A stretch of DNA of 64,000 nucleotides, taken from the NCBI RefSeq assembly GCF_000737715.1, contig NZ_JPRN01000002.1, forward strand, positions 372,001 through 436,000, given 5' to 3'. How positions within the stretch are numbered: position 1 is the first letter of the stretch; each line of letters starts with the position of its first letter. This document shows, piece after piece, positions 53,388-62,833 of this stretch. The notes under the pieces were generated by a model, which was given only the letters and a program-made list of their open reading frames with translations, was not told the DNA's origin and made no database searches. Source of the stretch: Chryseobacterium sp. JM1 (GTDB lineage: Bacteria; Bacteroidota; Bacteroidia; Flavobacteriales; Weeksellaceae). Made by a program: the position numbers and the translations under genes.

Positions 53388-55091
53388 TTAATACACATCT
53401 TTAACATATCTGCCGCTGAGTTCCAGCTCTTCAAGATAATTCTGTGCTTCTTCCGGGCTGTGTTTTCCCTTATCCTGAATAATGTTCAGAATGGTTTTCT
53501 CAACGTCTTTACTCATGGGTTCTTTGGCTCCGCAAACGTAAAGTGAAGCTCCGCCTTCCAGCCAATGATAGACTTCCTGTGCTTTTTGTTCCAGTTTATG
53601 CTGAACGTATATTTTTTCGGCGGTGTCTCTTGAAAAAGCAAGATCCAGATGCGCCAGCGTTCCCGTTTTCAGAAAATCCTGAAGCTCAGCTTGGTAAAGG
53701 AAATCCGAAACAAAAGTCCGGTCTCCGAAGAACAGCCAGTTTCTTCCTTCTGCTCCTACAGCATCTCTTTCGTAAAGAAATGATCTGAAAGGCGCGATAC
53801 CCGTTCCCGGACCAATCATAATGATATCTTTCTCCGGCTTGGGAAGTCTGAAATGTTTGGCTTCCTGGATATAAAATTCGATGTCTTCTCCTTCTTTAAA
53901 TTCTGCCAGAAAACCACTGCACAATCCGTTTTGCTTTTTATCATTGATGAAAAACTCAGACTTGGCGACTGTGATATGAATTTCGGTATCTCCGTGGGCT
54001 TCCAGTGAGGAAGAAATAGAATATAACCGCGGCGACTGGCCGGTTAAAACAGGGATCAACTGTTCAAATTCTTCAGCATTTTTTACAGGATAAATTCTCA
54101 GCAAATCGAGAAGACTTAATCGTACTTCCGGAATAGAATGTCCTGTGATCTGCGCATATTGAGCAACTGTTGTTTTAAGCAGATAACTGATATTAAGATG
54201 TTTGTGGAGCAATTCTTTTGCGCTGGCTGTAATTTTTGCCGTTTTAATCTGCTTTTCAGGATCAATTCCGGTTGAGCTAATCATTTCCTCAACCTCCTCT
54301 TTTGAATTGAAAGCAATCACACCCAATGCATCACCGGGACTGTACACCAGAGGTTCTTCGGTTTCTATTTCTATATGGTAGGTTTCCTTGTCAGAACCTA
54401 TATCATTAAGGTTGATGATGGTTGAAATCTTTCCCTGATATTTTTTTCTTCCAGTCGATGTCTTGGTAGCAGCCGTAGTTTTCTGGCTGCTTTCTTTCGT
54501 TTTATGGGCAACATCCAGAATATGTTCTGCCCATGCATGAGCTTCCTGTTCATAATCGATGTCACATTTTTTTAAAGGAAGAATACGCTGTGCACCCAGT
54601 ATCTCAAAACGGGAATCGATGTCCTCGCCTGTTTTGCAGAACAAAGGGTAGCTGGTGTCTCCCAAGGCTAGAACCCCAAACTTCAAATGACTGATGTTCA
54701 AATCATTTTCATGAATGTAGTCATAAAATTTCTTCGCCAGAACAGGTGGATCACCTTCTCCCTGGGTGCTGATAATGATGAAAAACAAATCTTCTTTGGC
54801 AAGATCTTTCGGTTTGTACTGGGAAAGGTCTGCCAGTTTTACCTGTACGCCTTTTTTCTTGATCACTCCCGCAAGTTCTACTGCCAGTTTCTTACTGTTT
54901 CCGGTTTCAGTGCCATACGCAAGGGTAATTTTCTTCGGAGAAACGGTATCGGCATCAATGTCCGACTGATGCTGTACAGCAGCAGATATTCCGGCAATTC
55001 CAGCGAGAAAACCGCTTGCCCAGACCGCTTCATCTCTTGAAAAATCTCCTGATATTTCTTTAAGGGCTTTTAATTTAGTTTCAGACAGCAT
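53388..55091 (-). CDS. cysJ: Sulfite reductase flavoprotein subunit
   Basis: 567 residues. Flavodoxin domain (ITLAYGTETGNSKKLAVELA, STQGEGDPP), FAD domain (PRLYSISSSLEAHGDTEIH; NGLCSGFLAEF) and NADPH domain (IMIGPGTGIAPFRSFLYERD, VCGAKEPMSKDVEKTIL). Moves electrons from NADPH via FAD and FMN to CysI. Overlaps the cobA stop by 11 bp, pointing to coupled translation. Confidence 0.95.
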   Translation of the reverse strand: MLSETKLKALKEISGDFSRDEAVWASGFLAGIAGISAAVQHQSDIDADTVSPKKITLAYGTETGNSKKLAVELAGVIKKKGVQVKLADLSQYKPKDLAKEDLFFIIISTQGEGDPPVLAKKFYDYIHENDLNISHLKFGVLALGDTSYPLFCKTGEDIDSRFEILGAQRILPLKKCDIDYEQEAHAWAEHILDVAHKTKESSQKTTAATKTSTGRKKYQGKISTIINLNDIGSDKETYHIEIETEEPLVYSPGDALGVIAFNSKEEVEEMISSTGIDPEKQIKTAKITASAKELLHKHLNISYLLKTTVAQYAQITGHSIPEVRLSLLDLLRIYPVKNAEEFEQLIPVLTGQSPRLYSISSSLEAHGDTEIHITVAKSEFFINDKKQNGLCSGFLAEFKEGEDIEFYIQEAKHFRLPKPEKDIIMIGPGTGIAPFRSFLYERDAVGAEGRNWLFFGDRTFVSDFLYQAELQDFLKTGTLAHLDLAFSRDTAEKIYVQHKLEQKAQEVYHWLEGGASLYVCGAKEPMSKDVEKTILNIIQDKGKHSPEEAQNYLEELELSGRYVKDVY

Positions 55092-55926
55092 ATTCCAGTA
55101 TATTTTGATGGTTTGAGACTAAGGTTCCGTTCGTTACAGATTTAAAGTAAATCCCTTCCTGTGTAGGTGATTCCAGCCAAGAAAATTCATCATGCAGATT
55201 CACCACTTTGCCTATCACCACCAATGATGGAGATACAAAGTCTTTATCACCCAAGTTTTGCTGAAAATTTTCCAGTGAAGAGGTGTAAACTTTCTGATAA
55301 GGTGTGGTTGCCTGTTCTATGATGGCTATTTTCTTATCCTCCGTTTTGCCCAAAGTCAGAAATTTTTCTACCAAACTGTTCAGGTTTCCTTTAGACATAT
55401 AAAAAACCAGTGTGTCATCGGATGTTCCAAGCTCTTTCCAATAAGCATCGCTTAGAATTTCTTTTTTATAGTAGGTCAGAAAACGGACCGATGTCGCATA
55501 TCCTCTGGCTGTTAACGGTATTCCTGCATAGGCCGCTGCTCCGGATGCCGCAGTGATTCCTGGGATAATTTCAAAGGCTATATGATGCTCTTTCAACGCT
55601 TTCAGTTCGTCCAAAACATTGGAAAAAAAGGAAATGTCTCCACCTTTGAGTCTTACAACGGTTTTCCCCTGTAAAGCATAGTCTACAATCAGGGTATTGA
55701 TATGGGTCTGAGGAGTAGAAGCGTTTTTACTGCATTCTTTTCCTACATAAATGATTTCTGCATTCTTATTCGCGTAACGGTCTACTATTTCAGGACTTAC
55801 AAGACGATCACACAGGATGATATCGGCTGAGGCAATGGCTTTTACGGCCTTTACAGTGATCAGATCAGGGTCGCCGGGTCCTGCACCCACAAGGTAAACC
55901 TTTGGTGTCGTATTCAGTTTTTTCAT
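55081..55926 (-). CDS. cobA: Uroporphyrinogen-III C-methyltransferase
   Basis: 281 residues, SUMT family: VYLVGAGPGDPDLITVKAVK, VVRLKGGDISFFSNVLDE, IIPGITAASGAAAYAGIPLT. Makes precorrin-2 for siroheme; the next steps are carried out by the dehydrogenase part of the fused protein at 47152-48681. About 30 residues longer at the C-terminus than a minimal SUMT. Confidence 0.95.
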   Translation of the reverse strand: MKKLNTTPKVYLVGAGPGDPDLITVKAVKAIASADIILCDRLVSPEIVDRYANKNAEIIYVGKECSKNASTPQTHINTLIVDYALQGKTVVRLKGGDISFFSNVLDELKALKEHHIAFEIIPGITAASGAAAYAGIPLTARGYATSVRFLTYYKKEILSDAYWKELGTSDDTLVFYMSKGNLNSLVEKFLTLGKTEDKKIAIIEQATTPYQKVYTSSLENFQQNLGDKDFVSPSLVVIGKVVNLHDEFSWLESPTQEGIYFKSVTNGTLVSNHQNILEYAV

Positions 55927-55950
55927 TTTAAATCTTCTTATGGATGTTAT

Positions 55951-56862
55951 CTAGAAAAGTCCTTCGATGGACAGGTATCTTTCGCCCGTGTCGTAATTCA
56001 CGGTAAGTACAGTGGCTCCTGCAGGGATCTGAGGAAGTTTTTTAGCAACCGCAGCTAAAGCGGCTCCTGTAGAAATTCCCACAAATAATCCTTCTCTTTT
56101 GGCGGCTTCTTTAGTGAATTCAAAAGCTTCGTCTTTATTGATCTGTACAATTTCGTCCAGCAGTCCGGTATCAAGGATTGACGGAATAAATCCCGCTCCC
56201 AAGCCCTGAAGCGGATGCGGTGCCGGAGCTCCTCCACTAAGAACCGGGGATAATTCAGGCTCTACAGCAATCACTTTGAGGTTAGGGAATTTCTGTTTCA
56301 ATACCTGTGCAAGTCCTGTGATGTGGCCGCCGGTTCCTACCCCTGTTATCAGGTAGTCCAGTCCTTCCGGAAAGTCTTTCAGGATTTCCTGAGCTGTGGT
56401 TTCAACATGAACTTTAACGTTAGCTGGATTGTCAAACTGTCTTGGGATCCATGAATTTGGAGTCTCTTTTGCCAGTTCTTCCGCTTTTTCAATGGCTCCT
56501 TTCATTCCTTTTTCTCTTGGAGTCAGAACGAATTCTGCTCCGTAAGATTCCATAATTTTCCGGCGTTCCAAACTCATACTTTCGGGCATCACCAGAATAA
56601 GCTTATAGTTTTTTACAGCAGCAACAAGGGCAAGTCCGATGCCTGTATTTCCGCTGGTAGGTTCTATAATGACGCTGTTTTCGTTCAGCAAGCCTTTCGC
56701 TTCAGCATCTTCGATCATGGATAAAGCAATTCTGTCTTTGATGCTTCCTCCGGGATTGGCTTTTTCCAGTTTGATCCAGACTTCATGTCCGGTATCGAAA
56801 AGCTTATTAATTTTTACGACCGGGGTATTTCCGATGGTTTCTAGTGTGTTTTGGAACTTCAT
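55951..56862 (-). CDS. cysK: Cysteine synthase (O-acetylserine sulfhydrylase)
   Basis: 303 residues. PLP-lysine motif [18 protein letters not shown], substrate loop [19 protein letters not shown] phosphate site [14 protein letters not shown]. Joins sulfide with O-acetylserine to give cysteine. Lies 24 bp before cobA and 233 bp after cysE. The 233-bp gap is AT-rich and may hold its own promoter, though none was clear. Confidence 0.95.
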   Translation of the reverse strand: MKFQNTLETIGNTPVVKINKLFDTGHEVWIKLEKANPGGSIKDRIALSMIEDAEAKGLLNENSVIIEPTSGNTGIGLALVAAVKNYKLILVMPESMSLERRKIMESYGAEFVLTPREKGMKGAIEKAEELAKETPNSWIPRQFDNPANVKVHVETTAQEILKDFPEGLDYLITGVGTGGHITGLAQVLKQKFPNLKVIAVEPELSPVLSGGAPAPHPLQGLGAGFIPSILDTGLLDEIVQINKDEAFEFTKEAAKREGLFVGISTGAALAAVAKKLPQIPAGATVLTVNYDTGERYLSIEGLF

Positions 56863-57095
56863 ACCGATTCAATTTTATATTGTTTTTTGTTGTTACTTAT
56901 GTGATGATCTAATTAGTTTTAAAACATTGATCCTATTATTTTTGAACCATTAAGTTGGATTAAGTTGTTAAGAGCATTAAGCAAATATCCAGGGATATTT
57001 ATTAAGCTGGATTAAAATAGTAATCAGAAACTTAATTTTCTAAAAACCTTCATTCTTCTTAATGGTTTAAATTCGTTTTTTATGTTTCTAAAATA

Positions 57096-57926
57096 TTATA
57101 TCACAAATGTTAAAGATTCGGGAAGGGTTCCGTTATCTTTTATTTTTATTTCACTTTTATGATAGACCAGAGAGCCGGAAGGTACGTCTTGTGTGATCCA
57201 TACATTTCCTCCGATGACGCTGTCTCTGCCTATGGTTGTATTCCCGCCCAAAATGGTCGCTCCTGAATAGATAATGACATGGTCTTCGATATTGGGATGT
57301 CTTTTTTCATTCGCTTTATCCTTTGAAACATTTAAGGCTCCGAGCGTTACGCCCTGATACAGTTTCACATGGTTTCCGATCTCCGTTGTTTCTCCAATTA
57401 CAATTCCGGTTCCGTGGTCGATAAAGAAATATTTTCCAATCACCGCACCCGGATGGATGTCTATTCCTGTTTTGCTGTGGGCATATTCTGATATCACGCG
57501 GGGCAGGATTTTTACCTTTTGAATCCAAAGCTGATGGGAGATCCTGTACACATACGTGGCAAAAAAGCCGGGATATGAGAGGAGGATTTCTTCCAGAGAT
57601 TCTGTAGCGGGATCAAATTCTAAAATAGATTCGGCATCCAGAATCAGGGTGCTGTAGATATCAGGCAATGTAAGAAAGAAGCTGTCAGTCTGTTCTTTAG
57701 CAAAAACCTCATCTTCCGAAGCATTCTTTATCAGATCAAAAAGAATTTTCTGCAAATCCTCAAACTTATCATGAAGCTGATCTTCCGTATTGATTTTTTC
57801 CGGAAGAAACAGGATATTATACAGGTCCGTAACAAAACTCTCCATCTTACTTTTGTCAAAGAATCCCTGAGAACTGCTCTGCTTTTTTTCAAGGATTTTC
57901 TTAATAAAATGCTCTGAAACTTTCAT
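57096..57926 (-). CDS. cysE: Serine O-acetyltransferase
   Basis: 276 residues. Long helical N-terminus (1-145), then the left-handed beta-helix acetyltransferase domain with hexapeptide repeats (GIDIHPGAVIGKYFFIDHGT, VIGETTEIGNHVKLYQGVTL, GATILGGNTTIGRDSVIGGN). Makes O-acetylserine for CysK. Starts 3 bp after cysN. The tail lacks the long C-terminal extension of E. coli CysE. Confidence 0.94.
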   Translation of the reverse strand: MKVSEHFIKKILEKKQSSSQGFFDKSKMESFVTDLYNILFLPEKINTEDQLHDKFEDLQKILFDLIKNASEDEVFAKEQTDSFFLTLPDIYSTLILDAESILEFDPATESLEEILLSYPGFFATYVYRISHQLWIQKVKILPRVISEYAHSKTGIDIHPGAVIGKYFFIDHGTGIVIGETTEIGNHVKLYQGVTLGALNVSKDKANEKRHPNIEDHVIIYSGATILGGNTTIGRDSVIGGNVWITQDVPSGSLVYHKSEIKIKDNGTLPESLTFVI

Positions 57927-57929
57927 GTC

Positions 57930-59168
57930 TTACTGAATTATACATGCCGCAACGGTAGCATTGGAGGTTTCATCCACCAAAATAGCCGATCCCGTTTTTT
58001 TATTGCTTATAAAATCATCAAAAACCAAAGGCTGTGCGGTCTTTATGGTCACTTTCGCGATCTCATTAAGCTTGATTTCTCCTTCTGAGGCTTCCTGCTC
58101 CAGCGTATTGACATTAATTTTGTAGTCTACGTGTTTTACCACCGCTTTCAACTGTCTGCTGTGATGCTGTATCAGGTATTTATTCCCTGGCTGCAGGCTT
58201 TTATGATCGAGCCAGCACAATAATACTTCCACTTCTTTTTCAACATTGGGCAGTTCTTCTGCGGAGGCAAAGAAATCTCCACGGCTCACATCAATGTCTT
58301 CTGTAATTTGTATGACGGCTGGCTGCCCTTCAAATGCTTCCTGTACTTCAGCACCATTCACTTCCAGGGTTTCTATTTCAGTAATAATGCCTGCCGGAAG
58401 TATGGCTATTTTATCTCCTTTCTTAAAACTTCCACTGATGATCTGTCCCGCATATCCACGGTAATCGTGAAGTTTTTCTGTCTGAGGACGGATGACGTAC
58501 TGCACCTGGAACCGACTTCCGCTGTTGTGTACATCATCAAGTTCTACCTCCTCCAGATAATCGAGCAGAGAACTTCCCTGATACCAGTCTGTAGCAGATG
58601 ACAGGGAAACAATATTATCTCCTTTCAGTGCGGAAATAGGGAAATAGGTGACATCATTTAAGCCCAGACCTTCCGCAATCTTAGAATAATCTGCTTTAAT
58701 GGTTTCAAAAACTTCTTCCGAATAGTCCACCATATCCATTTTATTGATTGCAACCGCTACTTTTTTCAGTTTAAGTAATGAAGCAATAATGGAATGTCTT
58801 CTGGTCTGCTCAATAACTCCTTTTCTGGCATCGATCAGAATCACCATCAGATCTGAATTGGAAGCTCCTGTGATCATATTTCTGGTATACTGAACGTGTC
58901 CCGGAGCATCCGCGATGATAAATTTTCTTTTTGACGTCGAAAAGTATCGGTAAGCCACATCAATGGTGATTCCCTGTTCCCTTTCTGCCCGAAGTCCATC
59001 CGTTAAAAGCGCCAGATCTACGCCGTCTTCATTTTTATTTTTAGAATGTTTTTCAAGGACTTCCAGCTGATCCTGCAAAATACTTTTGCTATCGTAAAGC
59101 AGTCTTCCGATGAGGGTGCTTTTCCCATCATCTACGCTTCCTGCTGTTATAAATCTTAATATATCCAC
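57930..59168 (-). CDS. cysN: Sulfate adenylyltransferase, GTPase subunit
   Basis: 412 residues. G1 motif ITAGSVDDGKSTLIGRLL, DAPGHVQYTRNM, AINKMDMVDYS, then elongation-factor-like beta-barrels. Couples GTP hydrolysis to ATP sulfurylase activity of CysD. There is no fused APS kinase domain, which agrees with direct APS reduction in this cluster. Confidence 0.95.
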   Translation of the reverse strand: MDILRFITAGSVDDGKSTLIGRLLYDSKSILQDQLEVLEKHSKNKNEDGVDLALLTDGLRAEREQGITIDVAYRYFSTSKRKFIIADAPGHVQYTRNMITGASNSDLMVILIDARKGVIEQTRRHSIIASLLKLKKVAVAINKMDMVDYSEEVFETIKADYSKIAEGLGLNDVTYFPISALKGDNIVSLSSATDWYQGSSLLDYLEEVELDDVHNSGSRFQVQYVIRPQTEKLHDYRGYAGQIISGSFKKGDKIAILPAGIITEIETLEVNGAEVQEAFEGQPAVIQITEDIDVSRGDFFASAEELPNVEKEVEVLLCWLDHKSLQPGNKYLIQHHSRQLKAVVKHVDYKINVNTLEQEASEGEIKLNEIAKVTIKTAQPLVFDDFISNKKTGSAILVDETSNATVAACIIQ

Positions 59169-59224
59169 GAGTTTTTGTTATAAATGATTAATGATGATTG
59201 ATTAATGATCAGCAATAAGTAATG

Positions 59225-59296
59225 GGTAATGAGCAATTTATTTATTACTGATATTTTCCACGCTGTATGATTGCTTATTACTCATTGCTCATTACC
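59225..59296. repeat. 13-bp inverted repeat between cysD and cysN
   Basis: GGTAATGAGCAAT at 59225-59237 and ATTGCTCATTACC at 59284-59296, with related TAATGAGT/ATTACTCA segments between them. It occupies most of the 130-bp gap between two genes whose products work as one enzyme. May be a repeat insertion, mRNA hairpin or processing site. Confidence 0.6.
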
Positions 59297-59298
59297 GA

Positions 59299-60207
59299 TC
59301 AGAAGTAGCCTCCTTTTTTCCGGTCTTCCATTGCCGCCTCCGTTACCCGGTCATCAATTCTCGTTTCTCCCCTTTCTGAGATTCTGGTGGCTACAATTTC
59401 TTCAATCACGGTGTCTACTGTAGCGGCTTCAGATTCTACTGCCGCGGTACAGGTCATATCTCCTACGGTACGGTAGCGTATTCTTTTGGTCGTTACGGTA
59501 TCACTTTCTTCCAGAACTGCAAACTCGGAATTCGCAATCCACTGTCCGTTAAGGTCTACTACTTCTCTTTCATGCGAAAAGTAAATAGACGGCAGACCAA
59601 TATTTTCTCTCCGTATATAATTCCAGACATCAAGTTCTGTCCAGTTGCTGATTGGAAAAACTCTTACATTTTCACCTTTCTGAATTTTTCCATTGAAAAT
59701 ATTCCACAATTCCGGTCGCTGAAGTTTAGGATCCCATTGTCCAAACTCATCCCGGACAGAGAATATCCTTTCCTTGGCTCTGGCTTTTTCTTCATCTCTT
59801 CTGGCTCCCCCAATGCATGCATCAAATTCGAATTCTTCAATCGTATCCAAAAGGGTGAAGGTCTGCAGCCAGTTTCTGCTGGGGAATTTTCCTTTGGGTT
59901 CCGTCAGTTTTCTTTTATGAATGGTGTCTTCCACTTTTCGTACAACCAGATCTACATTTATTGCTGTGGTCAGCTGATCCCTGAAGTCTAAAACTTCCTG
60001 AAAATTGTGTCCTGTATCCACATGAACAAAAGTGAAAGGGATTTTTCCATGAGGAAATGCTTTGGCAGCTAAATGAGCCAGCACAATGCTGTCTTTTCCA
60101 CCGCTGAACAGTAAAGCCGGACGCTCAAACTGTCCCGCCACTTCCCGTAAAATATAGATGGACTCAGCTTCTAACTGATCTAAATAATTCAAATGATATA
60201 ATGACAT
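59299..60207 (-). CDS. cysD: Sulfate adenylyltransferase, catalytic subunit
   Basis: 302 residues. PP-loop ATP pyrophosphatase fold (RPALLFSGGKDSIVLAHLAA), GGARRDEEKARAKERIFSVR and VFPISNWTELDVWNYI. Activates sulfate with ATP to APS together with CysN. Starts 11 bp after cysH. Confidence 0.96.
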   Translation of the reverse strand: MSLYHLNYLDQLEAESIYILREVAGQFERPALLFSGGKDSIVLAHLAAKAFPHGKIPFTFVHVDTGHNFQEVLDFRDQLTTAINVDLVVRKVEDTIHKRKLTEPKGKFPSRNWLQTFTLLDTIEEFEFDACIGGARRDEEKARAKERIFSVRDEFGQWDPKLQRPELWNIFNGKIQKGENVRVFPISNWTELDVWNYIRRENIGLPSIYFSHEREVVDLNGQWIANSEFAVLEESDTVTTKRIRYRTVGDMTCTAAVESEAATVDTVIEEIVATRISERGETRIDDRVTEAAMEDRKKGGYF

Positions 60208-60218
60208 ATTTTATTTTT

Positions 60219-60932
60219 TTATTGATGAACATGTAAGCCGCATTCTTTTTTATCGGCATCTTCCCACCACCACCGGCCGGCTCTGAAATCTTCCCCTTCT
60301 TTGATAGCTCTGGTGCAGGGCTCACATCCTATGCTTACAAATCCTTTTTTGTGAAGGTGATTATAAGGAAGGTGATGCGTTTTTACATAGTCTGTCACCT
60401 GTTCTGTGGTCCAGTGAAGGATGGGATGAAACTTGATGATCTGGTGATCCGGGTCCCATTCCAGCTGTGGCATTTCTTTTCTGCCTGCGGAATGTTCTGA
60501 TCTTAAACCTGTGATCCAGACCTTGTATCCCTGAAGTGCTCTTTTTAGAGGAATAACCTTTCGGATATTGCAGCAGGCTTTTCTCTTTTCTACGGATTGA
60601 TAAAAAGAATCCGGCCCGTTTTCTGAAACAAATTGCTGCAGTGATTCCGGATCCGGATAATAGGCTTTAATATTTTTTTTGAAGAAAGCTCTGGAGGATG
60701 TCCAGGTTTCGTAAGTCTGCTCAAAAAGTCGTCCCGTATCCAGTGTGAAAATATCAATATTCAGGTTTTTTATCAGATGAGTCACTACCTGATCTTCGTA
60801 ACTGAAGCTGGTAGAAAAAATGACTTCACCAGGAAACCTGTTGGTAAGAACTTCTAAAAAATCAGCGCTAAAAGCACCTGCAGAGGCCTTTTCCAGTAAT
60901 TGATTGAATTCTATTTTCAGGGTATTTTCCAT
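60219..60932 (-). CDS. cysH: Assimilatory adenylyl-sulfate (APS) reductase
   Basis: 237 residues, PAPS-reductase fold (VIFSTSFSYEDQVVTHLI). It has the Fe-S type cysteine set: Cys120-Cys121 (KACCNIRKV), Cys203 and Cys206 (IGCEPCTRA), plus catalytic Cys231 (KKECGLH). This set is characteristic of APS reductases with a 4Fe-4S cluster; PAPS-specific enzymes lack the pairs. It also fits the absence of an APS kinase gene. First gene of the cys operon, with promoter and palindromic site directly upstream. Confidence 0.94.
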   Translation of the reverse strand: MENTLKIEFNQLLEKASAGAFSADFLEVLTNRFPGEVIFSTSFSYEDQVVTHLIKNLNIDIFTLDTGRLFEQTYETWTSSRAFFKKNIKAYYPDPESLQQFVSENGPDSFYQSVEKRKACCNIRKVIPLKRALQGYKVWITGLRSEHSAGRKEMPQLEWDPDHQIIKFHPILHWTTEQVTDYVKTHHLPYNHLHKKGFVSIGCEPCTRAIKEGEDFRAGRWWWEDADKKECGLHVHQ

Positions 60933-60954
60933 GTTGAATTGAAATTAACTCCTG

Positions 60955-60987
60955 CAAATATATATAAATCCTATTTATCCTACCAAA
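60955..60987 (-). promoter_or_regulatory. Promoter of the cys operon
   Basis: On the minus strand TTTG (60987-60984), 21-base spacer, TATATTTG (60962-60955), a full Bacteroidota promoter. The predicted start lies about 15 bp before the cysH ATG. Its -33 is in the centre of the palindrome at 60976-60999. Confidence 0.75.
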
Positions 60988-60999
60988 TTAGTAGGATAT
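60976..60999. promoter_or_regulatory. Palindromic operator overlapping the cysH promoter
   Basis: TATCCTAC CAAATTA GTAGGATA, perfect 8-bp arms (60977-60999) around the -33 element. It lies between the Rrf2 gene stop and cysH. A similar site precedes the SusC/SusD leader (35243-35263). The best candidate regulator is the Rrf2 protein encoded next door. Confidence 0.7.
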
Positions 61000-61017
61000 A
61001 AAAATTAAAAAAAAATT

Positions 61018-61434
61018 TCAGCTGTTTTTTATAAAGGAAGTAAGAGTCGCTTCCATCATGCTTTTTCTTGTTTTTTCTCTTACAATGATTAATTCATTTC
61101 TGAGATAACAGGTTGCCTCATCGACACAGTCGTCGCAAGGTTCGTAGAAATTCAATGAAATACAGGGAGTTAAGGCAATCGGGCCTTCGAAAATACGGTA
61201 GATATCTGCCAGCGAAACATCGTCAGGAGACTTCAGGAGATAATATCCTCCTGCGTTCCCTTGTTTACTGTTGACTAATTTGGCTCTTTTCAGTTCGAGA
61301 AGAATCTGCTCTAAAAATTTTTTGGAAATATTCTCATCCTGTGCAATAATAGCTGTTGACAAAAATCCCTGGTTGTAGTTTCTTGCCAATCTAACCATCG
61401 CTTTCAAAGCATATTTGCAACGTTTGGACATCAT
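61018..61434 (-). CDS. Rrf2-family transcriptional regulator, probable cysteine/sulfur regulator
   Basis: 138 residues. Winged helix at 1-80 (KRCKYALKAMVRLARNYN, ISKKFLEQILLELKRAKLVN, KQGNAGGYYLLKSPDD). C-terminal loop with four Cys (LTPCISLNFYEPCDDC, then EATCYL), which could bind an Fe-S cluster or sense redox/cysteine. Located 85 bp upstream of cysH on the same strand, with a palindrome in the gap. Relatives include CymR (cysteine) and IscR (Fe-S); the sulfur role is inferred from context. Confidence 0.9.
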   Translation of the reverse strand: MMSKRCKYALKAMVRLARNYNQGFLSTAIIAQDENISKKFLEQILLELKRAKLVNSKQGNAGGYYLLKSPDDVSLADIYRIFEGPIALTPCISLNFYEPCDDCVDEATCYLRNELIIVREKTRKSMMEATLTSFIKNS

Positions 61435-61555
61435 AATTGATGCAAGTTATAACAATTTATTTGATTAACGAAATCGCAGCTTTAGATTAAAAAAATCAAT
61501 CCGGATAACCCTTTGAAAATATCCCTCAAAGTTCAGTTTTGAAAAATTTACATTG

Positions 61556-61563
61556 TATATTTG
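61556..61563 (+). promoter_or_regulatory. Probable -7 element of pepT
   Basis: TATATTTG, 18 bp before the ATG. A TTTG lies 14 bases upstream, shorter than the usual 17-23, so the -33 is uncertain. Confidence 0.35.
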
Positions 61564-61580
61564 TTGGAAATTTATGATCG

Positions 61581-62828
61581 ATGAGTATAATAGAATTCAA
61601 TCCATTGTGGAAAGAGAAATTACTGAACCGTTTTCTCGCCTATGTAAAAATATATTCAACCAGTGATGCGGAAAGCGAAGCAACCCCTTCTACCCCGCGA
61701 CAGTGGGACATTGCAAAGTATATTGCAGAGGAACTGAAAACGATCGGCCTGGCGGATGTTTCCATTGATGACAATGGGTATATTATGGGATATGTTCCTT
61801 CTAACCTTGACAATGACAACACGCCTACCATAGGATTTATTTCGCATTATGATACGTCTCCGGATTTCAGCGGGGAAAATGTAAAACCTCAGATTTGGGA
61901 AAACTATGACGGAGGTGATCTTCTTTTAAATGAAACTACAGGATTCACCCTGTCTTCTTCAAAATTCGAGAGCTTAAAAAAATATATAGGGCAAACGCTT
62001 ATTACAACAGACGGAAATACCCTTCTTGGAGCTGATGATAAAGCGGGTTGTGCAGAAATTGTAACCGCTGCTGAATACCTTATCGCTCACCCGGAAATCA
62101 AACACGGAAGAATTGCGGTAGGATTTACACCGGATGAAGAAATCGGAAGAGGAGCTCACAAATTTGATGTTGCTAAATTCGGTGCAGAATGGGCCTATAC
62201 GATGGATGGAAGCGAAGTTGGAGAATTGGAATACGAAAACTTTAATGCTGCAGGAGCTGTGGTAAAAATCCACGGACTGAGTGTTCACCCGGGTTATGCT
62301 TACGGAAAAATGATCAATGCAGGTCTTTTGGCTGCTGAATTTATACAAATGCTTCCTGCCAATGAAACTCCGGCTACAACTAAAGGATTTGACGGTTTCT
62401 ACCACTTAATGGATATCACAGCTGATATTTCTGAGGCTAAACTTCAATACATCATTCGTGATCATGATGAAGAAAAATATGAGGCCAGAAAGAAATTCAT
62501 GGAGGAGAAAGTCGCTGAATTTAACCAAAAACATGGTGAAGGAACGGCTGAAGTTGAAATCAAAGAACAGTACCGTAATATGAAGCAGCAGTTTGAAGGG
62601 AAAATGCACATCATTGACCTTGCTGCCAAAGCGATGAAAGAAGCTGATATCGAGCCTAAAATCAAAGCTATCAGAGGAGGAACAGACGGCGCTCAGCTAT
62701 CCTATATGGGTCTGCCTTGTCCAAATATTTTTGCTGGAGGAATGAACTTCCACGGCCCTTACGAATATGTGGCGCTGGAAAGCATGGAAAAAGCAGTTGA
62801 AGTGATTATTAATATCGTAAAAGCTTAA
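61581..62828 (+). CDS. pepT: Peptidase T (tripeptide aminopeptidase)
   Basis: 415 residues, M20 family. Zinc-binding sequence GFISHYDTSPDFSGENVK, NTLLGADDKAGCAEIV, catalytic FTPDEEIGRGAHKFDV, plus dimerisation domain (VKIHGLSVHPGYAYGKMINA). Releases the N-terminal residue of tripeptides in the cytoplasm. Divergent from the cys operon. Followed 5 bp later by a small exported protein gene. Confidence 0.95.
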   Translation: MSIIEFNPLWKEKLLNRFLAYVKIYSTSDAESEATPSTPRQWDIAKYIAEELKTIGLADVSIDDNGYIMGYVPSNLDNDNTPTIGFISHYDTSPDFSGENVKPQIWENYDGGDLLLNETTGFTLSSSKFESLKKYIGQTLITTDGNTLLGADDKAGCAEIVTAAEYLIAHPEIKHGRIAVGFTPDEEIGRGAHKFDVAKFGAEWAYTMDGSEVGELEYENFNAAGAVVKIHGLSVHPGYAYGKMINAGLLAAEFIQMLPANETPATTKGFDGFYHLMDITADISEAKLQYIIRDHDEEKYEARKKFMEEKVAEFNQKHGEGTAEVEIKEQYRNMKQQFEGKMHIIDLAAKAMKEADIEPKIKAIRGGTDGAQLSYMGLPCPNIFAGGMNFHGPYEYVALESMEKAVEVIINIVKA

Positions 62829-62833
62829 TACTG

